The notes under the pieces are model-generated. The model was not told where the DNA came from and did not search any database. It saw only the letters and a list, made by a program, of their open reading frames with translations. This document shows positions 8,039 through 16,250 of a DNA stretch of 47,479 nucleotides, in pieces. This stretch comes from Bacilli bacterium. Its GTDB lineage: Bacteria > Bacillota_I > Bacilli_A > RF39 > UBA660. Every line of letters begins with the position of its first letter. Within the stretch, counting starts at the first letter, position 1. The translations under genes were made by a program, and so were the position numbers. Location of the stretch: contig JAFRIJ010000006.1 in the NCBI GenBank assembly GCA_017432825.1, forward strand, positions 1-47,479, written 5' to 3'.

Positions 8039-8047
8039 AATACAATT

Positions 8048-8074
8048 AATAGTCCTATTATTAGGGCTATTTTT
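8048..8074 (+). terminator. Terminator of the collagen-like gene
   Basis: AATAGTCC (8048-8055) pairs with GGGCTATT (8064-8071), including one G-T pair, followed by T residues. Confidence 0.8.
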
Positions 8075-8121
8075 CATCACTAAAAGCCTAGTATTCCATA
8101 GAATATTATAGGAGTGATTTT

Positions 8122-9042
8122 ATGAATTATGATTATAACTTTGGAAATAATTATTATAAGTACTTTGATACCAAAGGAGTAAAAAGTACAATTTATAACA
8201 TACTAGCACCAGAACAAGAACAAAATGTTCAACCTGGTATGGAATATTTAATGAAACCATTACCAATATTTGATAATCCAAATTATAAAGGTAGTGGCAA
8301 ACTAAAAGATAAAGTTGCAATAATTACAGGTGGAGATAGTGGATTAGGTAGAGCTTGTTCTATCGCATTTGTAAAAGAAGGAGCAAAGGTAGTAATAGTA
8401 TATCTAAATGAAGATAAAGATGCTAAAGATACAAAAGAATATATTGAAAAAATGGGTGGAGAATGTAGCCTAATAAAAGGAGACATAACAGAACATAATT
8501 TTTGTAAAAAAATAGTTAGTGATACAATTAATAAATATGGAAAAATAGATGTATTAGTAAATAATGCAGGGGTACAATATCAACAAGATACTTTAGAAAA
8601 TATAACTGACGAGCAATTTGATTGGACTATGAAAGTAAATATATACGGAATGTTTTATTTAACTAAAGAAGCACTACCATATTTAAAAAGTGGATCATCG
8701 ATAATAAATTTATCATCTGTAACAACTTTTTATGGAGAACCACAGTTAATTGACTATGTTACAACAAAAGGAGGAATAGTAGGGTTTACTAGAGCTTTAG
8801 CAAGAAACTTAGCATTAAAGAATATAAGAGTTAATGCCATAGCTCCAGGATATTTTTGGACACCATTACAACCGGCATGTTGGGTAAAAGAAAAAATACC
8901 ATCATTAGGAGCAGATGCCGCTATGGCAAGAGGAGCAATGCCATATGAATTAGCTCCAACATTTGTATATTTAGCTTCTAACGATTCTAGCTATGTAACA
9001 GGTCAAGTATTTCATGTTAATGGAGGAGAAGTAATGGGATAA
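8122..9042 (+). CDS. Short-chain dehydrogenase/reductase (GSP39/YhdF-type)
   Basis: A 306-residue NAD(P)-dependent oxidoreductase with a Rossmann fold. The cofactor motif ITGGDSGLGRA is near residue 69, NNAGVQ near residue 147, and the catalytic Ser and YVTTK (YxxxK) near residues 199 and 212. The C-terminal GQVFHVNGGE is typical of the glucose-1-dehydrogenase-like branch. An N-terminal extension of about 60 residues that includes MEYLMKPLP matches the general-stress SDRs of Bacillus (YhdF/YdaD type), whose substrate is uncertain. AGGAGTG precedes the ATG. It has its own terminator and is followed by another redox enzyme. Confidence 0.92.
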   Translation: MNYDYNFGNNYYKYFDTKGVKSTIYNILAPEQEQNVQPGMEYLMKPLPIFDNPNYKGSGKLKDKVAIITGGDSGLGRACSIAFVKEGAKVVIVYLNEDKDAKDTKEYIEKMGGECSLIKGDITEHNFCKKIVSDTINKYGKIDVLVNNAGVQYQQDTLENITDEQFDWTMKVNIYGMFYLTKEALPYLKSGSSIINLSSVTTFYGEPQLIDYVTTKGGIVGFTRALARNLALKNIRVNAIAPGYFWTPLQPACWVKEKIPSLGADAAMARGAMPYELAPTFVYLASNDSSYVTGQVFHVNGGEVMG

Positions 9043-9055
9043 CATTACTTTTTTT
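9029..9055 (+). terminator. Terminator overlapping the SDR stop codon
   Basis: AAGTAATG (9029-9036) and CATTACTT (9043-9050) flank a loop that contains the TAA stop, followed by T residues. The same stop-in-loop design is seen at 22698-22724. Confidence 0.85.
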
Positions 9056-9100
9056 GTTATAAAAATAATATATATTACCAAAATAATAATAGGTGATAAT

Positions 9101-10444
9101 ATGAAAAAAATAAGTATTTGGGAAGATTCAATAAAATTAGATAGTTATAATAAATTAAATCATAATATTAAAACAGATATATTAATAATAGGTGGAGGAA
9201 TAACAGGTATAAGTACAATGTATTATTTAGAAGAAACTAAGTATAAAGTAACACTAGTTGAACAAAATAAAATAGGTATGGCTACAACATCTAAATCAAC
9301 AGGTAAATTAACATATATGCAAAATGATTTATTATATAAAATAAAAAAAATACATGGAGATAAAGTATTATTAGATTACATTAATAGTCAAAAGGATGCC
9401 ATAAAAATGACAAAAGAAATAGTAAAAAAACTAGATATAGATTGTAATTTAGAAAAAGTATCTTCAGAAATATTTACTAATAAAGATAATGAAATACCAA
9501 AATTAAAAGAAATAGAAGAGTTTTTAATAAATAATAATATCAAAGTATCATCTTCTAAAAATAATATAGTAAATAGTAAATATATAATTAAAGCAAATGA
9601 CACTTATATTTATAATCCACTAAAATTTATAAATGGACTAACTAAAAATATAAAAAATAATATATATGAAAATACAAGCATAATAAAAATAACAAAAGAA
9701 CATGATTATTATAAATGCATAACTAATGATAATAAAGAAATTAAAACTAAATATATAGTACTAGCGTCACATTATCCATATTTTAATATACCATATATGT
9801 TCCCAATTAAAGGATATATAGAGAAATCATATCTAAGTGCATCACCATATAAAAGTAAAAATAATATATCTTTAATTAGCTATTCTAATCCATTTATATC
9901 AATTAGAACATATGAAAATTACTTAATATATCTAAGTAATTCCCATTCAACTAATAAAAGTATTAACGATAATAAAAATTATCAAGAATTAATTAAAAAG
10001 ATAAATAATCTAAAATTAAATCCAGAATACTTATGGAGTAATAGTGATATTATTACTAATGATTATTTACCATATATAGGAGTATTAAAAGATAATATTA
10101 TAATAGGAACAGGATATAATACATGGGGACTAACAAACGGATTTTTAGCAGGTTCTATTATTAAAGATATAATATTAAAAAAAGATAATAAATATATTAA
10201 TCTATTTAATCCAAATAGAATAAACATAAATACTATTACTAAATCAATAACAAATGGATATAAAAATATAGACAGTTTTATAAAAAGTTACAAAGAAAAG
10301 CCCAAAATAAAATGCCCTCACATGGGATGCAACCTAATATATAACGATATAGAAAATACCTGGGATTGTCCATGTCATGGTTCTAGATTTAATGAACATG
10401 GAAAAAGTATTTCTTCTCCAGCAAATAAAGATATAGATATTTAA
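9101..10444 (+). CDS. FAD-dependent oxidoreductase with C-terminal Rieske [2Fe-2S] domain
   Basis: A 447-residue two-domain redox enzyme. The N-terminal part is a DAO-type flavoprotein with the dinucleotide motif IIGGGITGIS (about residues 30-38) and a KSTGKLT segment typical of the family. The C-terminal 45 residues are a Rieske centre: CPHMGC near residue 404 and CPCHGSRF near residue 422 supply the Cys-His pairs for the cluster. The same fusion is found in Bacillus YhfW and related proteins of unknown substrate. The 3' end is compact, and the usual Rieske strands after the second Cys-His box are short. AGGTGATAAT precedes the ATG. Confidence 0.92.
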   Translation: MKKISIWEDSIKLDSYNKLNHNIKTDILIIGGGITGISTMYYLEETKYKVTLVEQNKIGMATTSKSTGKLTYMQNDLLYKIKKIHGDKVLLDYINSQKDAIKMTKEIVKKLDIDCNLEKVSSEIFTNKDNEIPKLKEIEEFLINNNIKVSSSKNNIVNSKYIIKANDTYIYNPLKFINGLTKNIKNNIYENTSIIKITKEHDYYKCITNDNKEIKTKYIVLASHYPYFNIPYMFPIKGYIEKSYLSASPYKSKNNISLISYSNPFISIRTYENYLIYLSNSHSTNKSINDNKNYQELIKKINNLKLNPEYLWSNSDIITNDYLPYIGVLKDNIIIGTGYNTWGLTNGFLAGSIIKDIILKKDNKYINLFNPNRININTITKSITNGYKNIDSFIKSYKEKPKIKCPHMGCNLIYNDIENTWDCPCHGSRFNEHGKSISSPANKDIDI

Positions 10445-10454
10445 TAATTAGTAG

Positions 10455-10483
10455 TTGTAAAACACTAAAAAAAATTATATAAT
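10455..10483 (+). promoter_or_regulatory. SigA-type promoter for the gene at 10509
   Basis: TTGTAA (10455-10460), 17-base spacer, TATAAT (10478-10483), 26 bases before the ATG. Confidence 0.7.
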
Positions 10484-10508
10484 AAAACCTATATTTAGGA
10501 GGTTTATT

Positions 10509-11375
10509 ATGAGTGTTACAACTATTTTTTTATACATAATATCAAGTGTTATATTATTTATATTATTAGAAATAATAAACAATAAATATCATATTAATAA
10601 ACTAAATTATATTATAATTTCACTAATATATATAATAATTATAAGCGGTTTATTTAAAGAAATAAAAGATAATATATTTATAATAGTAATAATAGAATTG
10701 TTAATAAGAATATTTTATATAAGTAATATAGAAGAACATAACTTTTTCAAAATACATAAAGATCTATTAATAACCTATATAATATTAATAATATCATCTT
10801 ATGTTTTAAATATAAATTATATTAATAAAGTTGATAGTGTTTTTCCCAATCCAAATGAATTAAAAATAATTATATGGATAAGCATAATTTACTATTTATA
10901 TAGTGGTATAAAAAACAATATAAATAATAATATAGACATAAACAAGTATATAGATAAAGAAAAAATAAATAGATATAAAAAAGAAGATATAATAATAGAA
11001 TATGCTAAATATAAAAATAAATATTACAATATTATAAATACAAAGTATAATGAACTAATACAAGTAATATATTCAATCATTATATATGAAAGTAATAATA
11101 GAAGTAAAACATTAAGAAAAATAGATAATCTAATATTTAGAATAAATCATAAAGAAAAGAAATTAGGTATAGCAGGAATACTAAGTAATAAATTAATAAC
11201 AGATGAAGAATCAATAATAATTTTAATTGCTAAATTAGAAGAATTATATAATAAAATATCAAAGAAAAAGAATATAAATAATAAACAAATAGAATTAATA
11301 AAAGAGTATTATACTGAGAATTATGATAATATAATAAATATTTATAACGAAATAATAGACTTTGATAATAAATAA
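10509..11375 (+). CDS. Multi-pass membrane protein with a possible transglycosylase-like C-terminal domain
   Basis: A 288-residue protein with its own promoter and a strong AGGAGG site. The N-terminal 140 or so residues form about four or five hydrophobic helices. The C-terminal half is soluble. Within it, IIIYESNNRSKTLRKID followed some residues later by LGIAGI and ITDEESI recalls the ES-xx-N ... GLMQ pattern of lytic transglycosylases, with Glu of YES as the candidate catalytic residue. I do not recognise the family and this reading is weak; a plain membrane protein of unknown role is the safe call. Confidence 0.7.
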   Translation: MSVTTIFLYIISSVILFILLEIINNKYHINKLNYIIISLIYIIIISGLFKEIKDNIFIIVIIELLIRIFYISNIEEHNFFKIHKDLLITYIILIISSYVLNINYINKVDSVFPNPNELKIIIWISIIYYLYSGIKNNINNNIDINKYIDKEKINRYKKEDIIIEYAKYKNKYYNIINTKYNELIQVIYSIIIYESNNRSKTLRKIDNLIFRINHKEKKLGIAGILSNKLITDEESIIILIAKLEELYNKISKKKNINNKQIELIKEYYTENYDNIINIYNEIIDFDNK

Positions 11376-11395
11376 TAATAAATACCATATTTTAT

Positions 11396-11424
11396 TTGAC
11401 TTTAAACCAATAATATGGTAAAAT
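11396..11424 (+). promoter_or_regulatory. Promoter of the rplU operon, inside an inverted repeat
   Basis: TTGACT (11396-11401), 17-base spacer, TAAAAT (11419-11424). The inverted repeat ACCATATT (11384-11391) / AATATGGT (11412-11419) brackets the -35 and touches the -10. Confidence 0.8.
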
Positions 11425-11435
11425 CTAATATGTTT

Positions 11436-11512
11436 TAAAGACCTCGAGTTGTTAACTCAACCGCACTAAAAAGGTTATAAATCATCATGATACCTTAAAG
11501 GCGAGTCTTAAT
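11436..11512 (+). ncRNA. L21 ribosomal-protein leader RNA
   Basis: The 5' UTR of rplU folds into a three-way junction that I can trace by hand. The closing stem is TTAAAGACCTCG with CGAGTCTTAA (about 11436-11447 with 11502-11511), and hairpin one is GAGTT-GTT-AACTC. Hairpin two is AAGGT...ACCTT (11471-11496). Position, size and the GAGTTGTTAACTCAACCGCAC core fit the L21 leader of Firmicutes, thought to provide autogenous control by L21. Confidence 0.75.
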
Positions 11513-11538
11513 CCAAATATATTTAAGGAGGTAAAAAA

Positions 11539-11838
11539 ATGAAAGCTATTATTGAAACAGGTGGAAAACAATACACAGTTGCTGAAAAAGATGTAATCTA
11601 CATTGAAAAATTAGATGTAGAGGAAGGAAAAAAAGTAGTATTTGATAAAGTACTTATGGCAAATGGTGTTGCAGGAAATCCTTATGTAAAAGGTGCTAGC
11701 GTAGAAGGTAAAGTGCTTAAAAATGGTAAAGGTAAAAAAATAAATATATTTACTTACAAACCAAATAAAACTAGTACAAGAAAAAGACAAGGTCATCGCC
11801 AACCATACACTAAAGTTGAAATTACAAGTATAAAGTAA
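11539..11838 (+). CDS. rplU: 50S ribosomal protein L21
   Basis: Large-subunit protein bL21 of 99 residues, normal length, with the hallmark start [12 protein letters not shown] and the C-terminal [14 protein letters not shown] block that binds 23S rRNA. AAGGAGG precedes the ATG. It is the first gene of the rplU-prp-rpmA operon and is preceded by a leader RNA. Confidence 0.98.
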   Translation: MKAIIETGGKQYTVAEKDVIYIEKLDVEEGKKVVFDKVLMANGVAGNPYVKGASVEGKVLKNGKGKKINIFTYKPNKTSTRKRQGHRQPYTKVEITSIK

Positions 11839-11848
11839 GGTGACCAAT

Positions 11849-12163
11849 ATGCTTAGGATTGAAATTATTGAGAAAGATAATGAAATAAAACAAGTTAAAT
11901 TTTTAGGACACACAAATTATGACGATTATGGAAAAGATATAGTATGTGCTGCTGCTAGTGCTACAATGTTATGTACAGCAAATGCGATAATATCTTTAAA
12001 CAAAGATGCTATAGAAGTGATACAGCAAAAAGATAAACAAATAATAAATATCTTAAAAAATGATAAAACTATAGAAGCCCTAATTAATAATATGATAAAT
12101 TGTCTTAAAAGTTTAGAAAACGACTATCCTAAAAATATAAAAATAAATAAGGAGGAAATATAA
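11849..12163 (+). CDS. prp: Ribosomal-processing cysteine protease Prp
   Basis: Prp (YsxB family) removes the N-terminal extension of L27. The catalytic pair is visible as [16 protein letters not shown] with His21 and Cys33. The length of 104 residues is normal. GTG 11840 is in frame but lies within the ribosome site (AAGGTGA, overlapping the rplU stop), so ATG 11849 is the start. The stop shares a base with the rpmA start. The substrate L27, encoded next, has the matching extension. Confidence 0.95.
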   Translation: MLRIEIIEKDNEIKQVKFLGHTNYDDYGKDIVCAAASATMLCTANAIISLNKDAIEVIQQKDKQIINILKNDKTIEALINNMINCLKSLENDYPKNIKINKEEI

Positions 12164-12450
12164 TGATAGAATTTTTAAGTTTTAACATTCAAACTTTTGC
12201 TCATAAAAAAGGACAATCATCTACATCAAATGGTAGAGACTCTGCTGGTAGAAGACTAGGAGCAAAAGCTAGTGATGGAGAATATATAACTGCAGGATCA
12301 ATTATCTATCGTCAAAGAGGAACAAAGATTCACCCAGGAAAAAATGTTGATAGAGGAACTGATGATACATTATTTGCAACTGCAAATGGATATGTAAAAT
12401 ATGAACACTTAGGAAAAAGTAAAAAACAAGTAAGTGTAATAGAAAAATAA
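12163..12450 (+). CDS. rpmA: 50S ribosomal protein L27 with cleavable N-terminal extension
   Basis: bL27 of 95 residues. The body [20 protein letters not shown] is typical and places the N-terminal tail in the peptidyl-transferase centre. Twelve extra residues ([12 protein letters not shown]) come before AHKKG; the site after Phe12 matches the Firmicute Prp cleavage site (LQFF-A type, here IQTF-A). GGAGG lies inside the end of prp. Confidence 0.97.
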   Translation: MIEFLSFNIQTFAHKKGQSSTSNGRDSAGRRLGAKASDGEYITAGSIIYRQRGTKIHPGKNVDRGTDDTLFATANGYVKYEHLGKSKKQVSVIEK

Positions 12451-12478
12451 AAATTATAGGAAAACCTATAATTTTTTT
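12451..12478. terminator. Bidirectional terminator between rpmA and rarA
   Basis: AAATTATAGG (12451-12460) and CCTATAATTT (12465-12474) with a four-A loop and T-run, located between convergent genes. Confidence 0.88.
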
Positions 12479-13671
12479 AATTTATCAATTACTTCCTTAT
12501 ATAATTTTTCATTTTTATTATCTTTAGGAGCATAATATATAGCACCCTTTATAGAATCAGGAAGATATTGTTGCCTAACATAGTCGTGAGGAAAATCATG
12601 AGGATATATATAATTAGGGCTATTTGTAGTTATATGACTAGGAACTTTACCAATATTTTTTGTTCTAATATCATTAAGAGCCTTATCAATAGCCATTACT
12701 GCCGAATTACTCTTAGGAGACAAAGCCAACTCAATAACAATTTCTGCTAAGGGAATTCTTGCTTCTGGCATACCTAATCTTAACGCACTATTAATAGCAG
12801 CATCAACTTTAATACCCATAATAGGGTTAGCAAGTCCAATATCTTCATACACAATAACAGATAATCTTCTAGTAATAATATCAATATCACCAGCTTCTAA
12901 TAAAACTGCTAAATAATATAAACTAGCGTTAACATCACTACCACGAATAGATTTTTGAAAAGCACTAATAGTATCATAATATCCATCGCCATTTTTATCA
13001 ATATATATTGAAGAATTAGTAGCAATATTCTTTAAGAAATCTAATGTAATATGCTTATCTTTAGAAGCATAATAAGAAACCTCAATTAAATTATATACAT
13101 ACCTTAAATCATTATTAGAACAACTAATAATATATTTAATACCATCTTTATCGATAGATAGACCATCTAGAACATTTAACTTAATAACTTTCTTAATAGC
13201 AGTTTCTATATCTTTATCATCTAAAGCTTTTAATTCAAATATTTGACATCTACTTCTTATAGCAGGATTTATAGCATGATATGGATTAGCAGTAGTCATA
13301 CCAATTAATGTAATTAAACCATTTTCTAAATAAGGAAGTAATAAATCCTGTTTATCTTTATTTAATCTATGAATTTCATCCATAATAAGAACAATGCCAT
13401 TATATAATTTTGCCTCTTCAACAACAACATCAAAGTCTTTTTTATTATTAATAACAGCATTCAACATTCTATATCTAACACCAAGTTCATTAACAATAGC
13501 ATTAGCAATAGATGTTTTTCCAATACCAGGAGTACCATATAAAATCATAGAAAATAATTTTTTATTTTTTACTAAATTACTAATAATTTTATCCTTACCG
13601 ATCAAATGACTTTGACCAATAACATCACTTAATTTATTAGGTCTTAATTTAATAGATAAAAGCTCATTCAT
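12466..13671 (-). CDS. rarA: Replication-associated recombination protein RarA (MgsA), AAA+ ATPase
   Basis: A clamp-loader-like AAA+ protein that acts at stalled forks. Features: LRPNKLSDVIGQ at the N terminus, Walker A GTPGIGKT near residue 46, Walker B LIMDEIHR near residue 95, sensor 1 MTTANP, and Arg box AIRSRC. The C-terminal tetramerisation domain contains YYDTISAFQKSIRGSD and the SYEDIGLAN-like VYEDIGLANP. A longer ORF reaches 13722, but GGAGG is six bases before the ATG at 13671, giving 401 residues as usual for RarA. Confidence 0.96.
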   Translation of the reverse strand: MNELLSIKLRPNKLSDVIGQSHLIGKDKIISNLVKNKKLFSMILYGTPGIGKTSIANAIVNELGVRYRMLNAVINNKKDFDVVVEEAKLYNGIVLIMDEIHRLNKDKQDLLLPYLENGLITLIGMTTANPYHAINPAIRSRCQIFELKALDDKDIETAIKKVIKLNVLDGLSIDKDGIKYIISCSNNDLRYVYNLIEVSYYASKDKHITLDFLKNIATNSSIYIDKNGDGYYDTISAFQKSIRGSDVNASLYYLAVLLEAGDIDIITRRLSVIVYEDIGLANPIMGIKVDAAINSALRLGMPEARIPLAEIVIELALSPKSNSAVMAIDKALNDIRTKNIGKVPSHITTNSPNYIYPHDFPHDYVRQQYLPDSIKGAIYYAPKDNKNEKLYKEVIDKLKKL

Positions 13672-13748
13672 TCCATACCTCCAAAGCATATTTAGTATAA
13701 CAAGAAATAATATAAAATGCAATTAATAAATATTTTATAATTAAATTA

Positions 13749-13778
13749 TTTACAATAATAAATATTTTATGATATAAT
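13749..13778 (+). promoter_or_regulatory. Promoter of the first surface-locus operon (13806-20176)
   Basis: TTTACA (13749-13754), 18-base spacer, TATAAT (13773-13778) with an upstream TTATGA extended element. Six tightly packed genes follow before a seventh that ends in a terminator at 20177. Confidence 0.75.
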
Positions 13779-13805
13779 TAATAAGAATAAAGTGAGGTAG
13801 AGAAA

Positions 13806-14312
13806 ATGAAAGATTTATTGTGGAGATTGGTTTTGGTTATATTTGTTATAGTAGCAGTATTTGTTACTATGTGTACACTTTCAAAGAATGATTACAACGT
13901 AATGCAATTTGGGGATAAGATTTGGTTGATATCAAATAAAAAAATGGGAAATTATCCTGAAAACAAACTTTTAATTATTAAAGAAGATAAAAAAAATGTT
14001 AAACTAAACGACGAAGTGTTTTATTATCACGAAAGTAATGATGGGAATAATGTTGAATATGGGAAAATAACTGCTATAAACAATAATAGTTATACAATAG
14101 ATAATGAAGAAATAGAAAAAAGTATGGTAATATCATCTAATAATAACATAAAAGAAGTAGCAGTATTAGGAACAATATTATCCGTATTAACTTCTAGAAC
14201 AGGTTATCTATGTTTAATAATTTTACCAATTTTATTAGCATTTGTTTATCAAATAGTACTAATAATAAAAGAATTAAACAAAGATACCAAAACATCTAAA
14301 AAAACAAAATAA
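13806..14312 (+). CDS. Degenerate SipW/S26-like signal peptidase (no catalytic dyad)
   Basis: A 168-residue protein with membrane helices near both ends (residues 5-25 and about 131-155) and a small beta domain between. The layout and the paired blocks LLIIKEDKKNVKLNDEVFYY and VLGTILSVLTS match the SipW-type signal peptidase at 18945 (MILAKK..IKVGDDVVYL). It is a paralogue of the product of 32626, which shares NDYNV...G. The Ser-Met-x-Pro and the His of the active enzyme are not present; aligned positions read Asn/Lys and Gly/Lys. I infer a non-catalytic chaperone or adaptor. The next gene starts one base after its stop with no ribosome site. GAGGT precedes ATG. Confidence 0.72.
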   Translation: MKDLLWRLVLVIFVIVAVFVTMCTLSKNDYNVMQFGDKIWLISNKKMGNYPENKLLIIKEDKKNVKLNDEVFYYHESNDGNNVEYGKITAINNNSYTIDNEEIEKSMVISSNNNIKEVAVLGTILSVLTSRTGYLCLIILPILLAFVYQIVLIIKELNKDTKTSKKTK

Positions 14313-14313
14313 A

Positions 14314-15258
14314 ATGAATAATAAAAAAATAAAAATAACAGACAGCATACCAAAAAATAGAATTTTTTTGGTATGTCTGTTATTAATATTGTTTCTAATA
14401 GGAAGTAGTTTTGGAAGATATGTATATCAAGGATTAAGAAACTTTTACTTACAAACAAAAAGGTTTTATTTTAATAGTGATAAATTAACTGAATCAGGAG
14501 CAATATTTAGAATTGAAAACTGGTCTGGTGTAGGTAGTTATTCTGTAACATTTAATATGAATAGTTTTGATAATAACATGCTAGTAAGTGATGATAATAT
14601 CGATTACACAATTGAATATAGCTGCTCAGAAGAAATAACATGCAATTTAGTAGATAGCAATACAACAAGACAGATACCTTCATCAACAAATACAGATACT
14701 TTTACAATAATAATGTCTGTACCAACTAATACAGTATTTAATAGAGGAGATTCAGTAACATTAAATGTAAAAACGACTTCAACATCGCCATACGCTAAAG
14801 AATTAACAGGAAGATTTACACTAGTAGTAGGTCATTATGGGTTAAGTCATGAAATAGAAGATTCAGCTAATAGTCCTTATTTAAATGTTAGAATAACAAA
14901 CACACTAGATTATTATACAGTTAATCAAAATATAACAGGACATAATGCAGGAACACAAATAAGTATAGAAGATTATTTAGCACTTTCTAATACTGATAAA
15001 GAAAAATGTTCTTCATCCATAATAACATTAACATATAATCCGCAAGTAGTTTTACTAGATATGACTAGTGAAGCATATCAAGAAGCCGTAAATATAACAA
15101 CACAAGTGATAAACGGTTATAATTATGTTAACTCTATATCTTTTAAAATCGATGCTTTATCCAGTAAAATGATAAAATTTTATAAAATAGATACAACGCA
15201 AAATTATACATACCCAATAGTAAATAATAGTTCAATAATAGGGGTAAGTTACAGTTAG
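14314..15258 (+). CDS. Exported TasA/SipW-substrate-like protein
   Basis: A 314-residue protein. A short basic N terminus precedes a hydrophobic signal (about residues 18-33) that ends GSSFGRYVY. This parallels the TY-S-R/K-Y exits of the other SipW-type substrates here. The rest is Ser/Thr/Asn-rich beta structure with a CSEEITC pair, and looks extracellular. There is no Shine-Dalgarno: the ATG follows the upstream stop by one base, so synthesis should depend on translation of the pseudo-peptidase gene. A long hairpin covers codons 9-23. Confidence 0.65.
   Translation: MNNKKIKITDSIPKNRIFLVCLLLILFLIGSSFGRYVYQGLRNFYLQTKRFYFNSDKLTESGAIFRIENWSGVGSYSVTFNMNSFDNNMLVSDDNIDYTIEYSCSEEITCNLVDSNTTRQIPSSTNTDTFTIIMSVPTNTVFNRGDSVTLNVKTTSTSPYAKELTGRFTLVVGHYGLSHEIEDSANSPYLNVRITNTLDYYTVNQNITGHNAGTQISIEDYLALSNTDKEKCSSSIITLTYNPQVVLLDMTSEAYQEAVNITTQVINGYNYVNSISFKIDALSSKMIKFYKIDTTQNYTYPIVNNSSIIGVSYS
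14337..14381 (+). promoter_or_regulatory. Strong hairpin inside the start of the exported-protein gene
   Basis: AACAGACA-GC-TACCAAAAAA-type left arm (14337-14357) pairs with TTTTTTGGTATGTCTGTT (14364-14381). Only the GC dinucleotide is bulged and the loop is about five bases. It resembles an attenuator or a translational block at codons 9-23. Confidence 0.6.
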
Positions 15259-15269
15259 CAGGTGATATT

Positions 15270-16238
15270 TTGAGTATAAACGTTATAAAAGAATATGCTG
15301 AATTTTCTAAAAAAAGTATAAGTAAATATTATGAATTAATAATGGGTAAATTCTACGATAAAAACTTAGTAGATAAGTTTTTAAATGAATATATAAACAT
15401 AAGGTACTACGATTTAGATACTGATAAATATAGCAGAAATATTACTAAAATAAATAAAAAATTAAACGAAGTATATAATAATATTGAAGAAAAACAAAAA
15501 GAAGCAAAATTTATCCATATCATGTTTGATATAATGTTATATTTGGATGATGTATTAGAAATAGATAATATAGAAAATATATTTAGCTTAATAAATCAAA
15601 TAAGAAAAGAAAAACTAGGTATTAACGAAAAAGATTTTATTTCAAAATTTAAAGAAAATTATGAAAAAAATATAGAGAGAAAAAACAAATTTATTGAATC
15701 AATTACCTGTGAAGAATTTCCGGTAGAATATGACTATATTTATGAACAAGACGTTTATAACGTAACAATAACACACGATATAGCCATACCAAAACTATAT
15801 AGTAAATTTGCTATAGATAAAGTATTCAACGACGGATTAATAGCGGAAGATAAATTGTTTATAGAATATTATATTGTAAGTAATAAAATATTAAATAACA
15901 TAATTAAAGGTGATTATAATAATAAATACTTATTAGAATTTAACCTAAATATTTTAAAGAAAAAAGATAAGTTATCCAGATTATTAAATATTATAGATAA
16001 CGATCTAACTAAAGATGTAACAAGCATGAAACTAGAATATAAAGGTTTTATTGCTAATAAAGAAAAAATATATGAATTAATAAAAGAAGGATTTAAATTT
16101 TCTATTATAATAGACAATACTTATGATAATGTAGAAAAAATAGAAACAGATTTATTTAAAGTATTTGAATATATAATAATAAATAATAAAGAGAAATATA
16201 AAGAATTTGATGACTATAATAATATAATTAGTTATTAA
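15270..16238 (+). CDS. Hypothetical cytoplasmic helical protein
   Basis: A 322-residue, Lys/Glu/Asn/Ile-rich protein without signal or membrane segments, predicted mainly helical. It begins at a TTG (15270) supported by AGGTGAT six bases upstream. Gaps of 11 and 12 bases separate it from the neighbours, so it belongs to the same operon as the SipW and McrB-like genes. A conserved-looking middle region is EYDYIYEQDVYNVTITHDIA. No family recognised; a cytosolic partner of the AAA+ ATPase is a guess from position. Confidence 0.75.
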   Translation: MSINVIKEYAEFSKKSISKYYELIMGKFYDKNLVDKFLNEYINIRYYDLDTDKYSRNITKINKKLNEVYNNIEEKQKEAKFIHIMFDIMLYLDDVLEIDNIENIFSLINQIRKEKLGINEKDFISKFKENYEKNIERKNKFIESITCEEFPVEYDYIYEQDVYNVTITHDIAIPKLYSKFAIDKVFNDGLIAEDKLFIEYYIVSNKILNNIIKGDYNNKYLLEFNLNILKKKDKLSRLLNIIDNDLTKDVTSMKLEYKGFIANKEKIYELIKEGFKFSIIIDNTYDNVEKIETDLFKVFEYIIINNKEKYKEFDDYNNIISY

Positions 16239-16250
16239 GTGGGTGATTAA

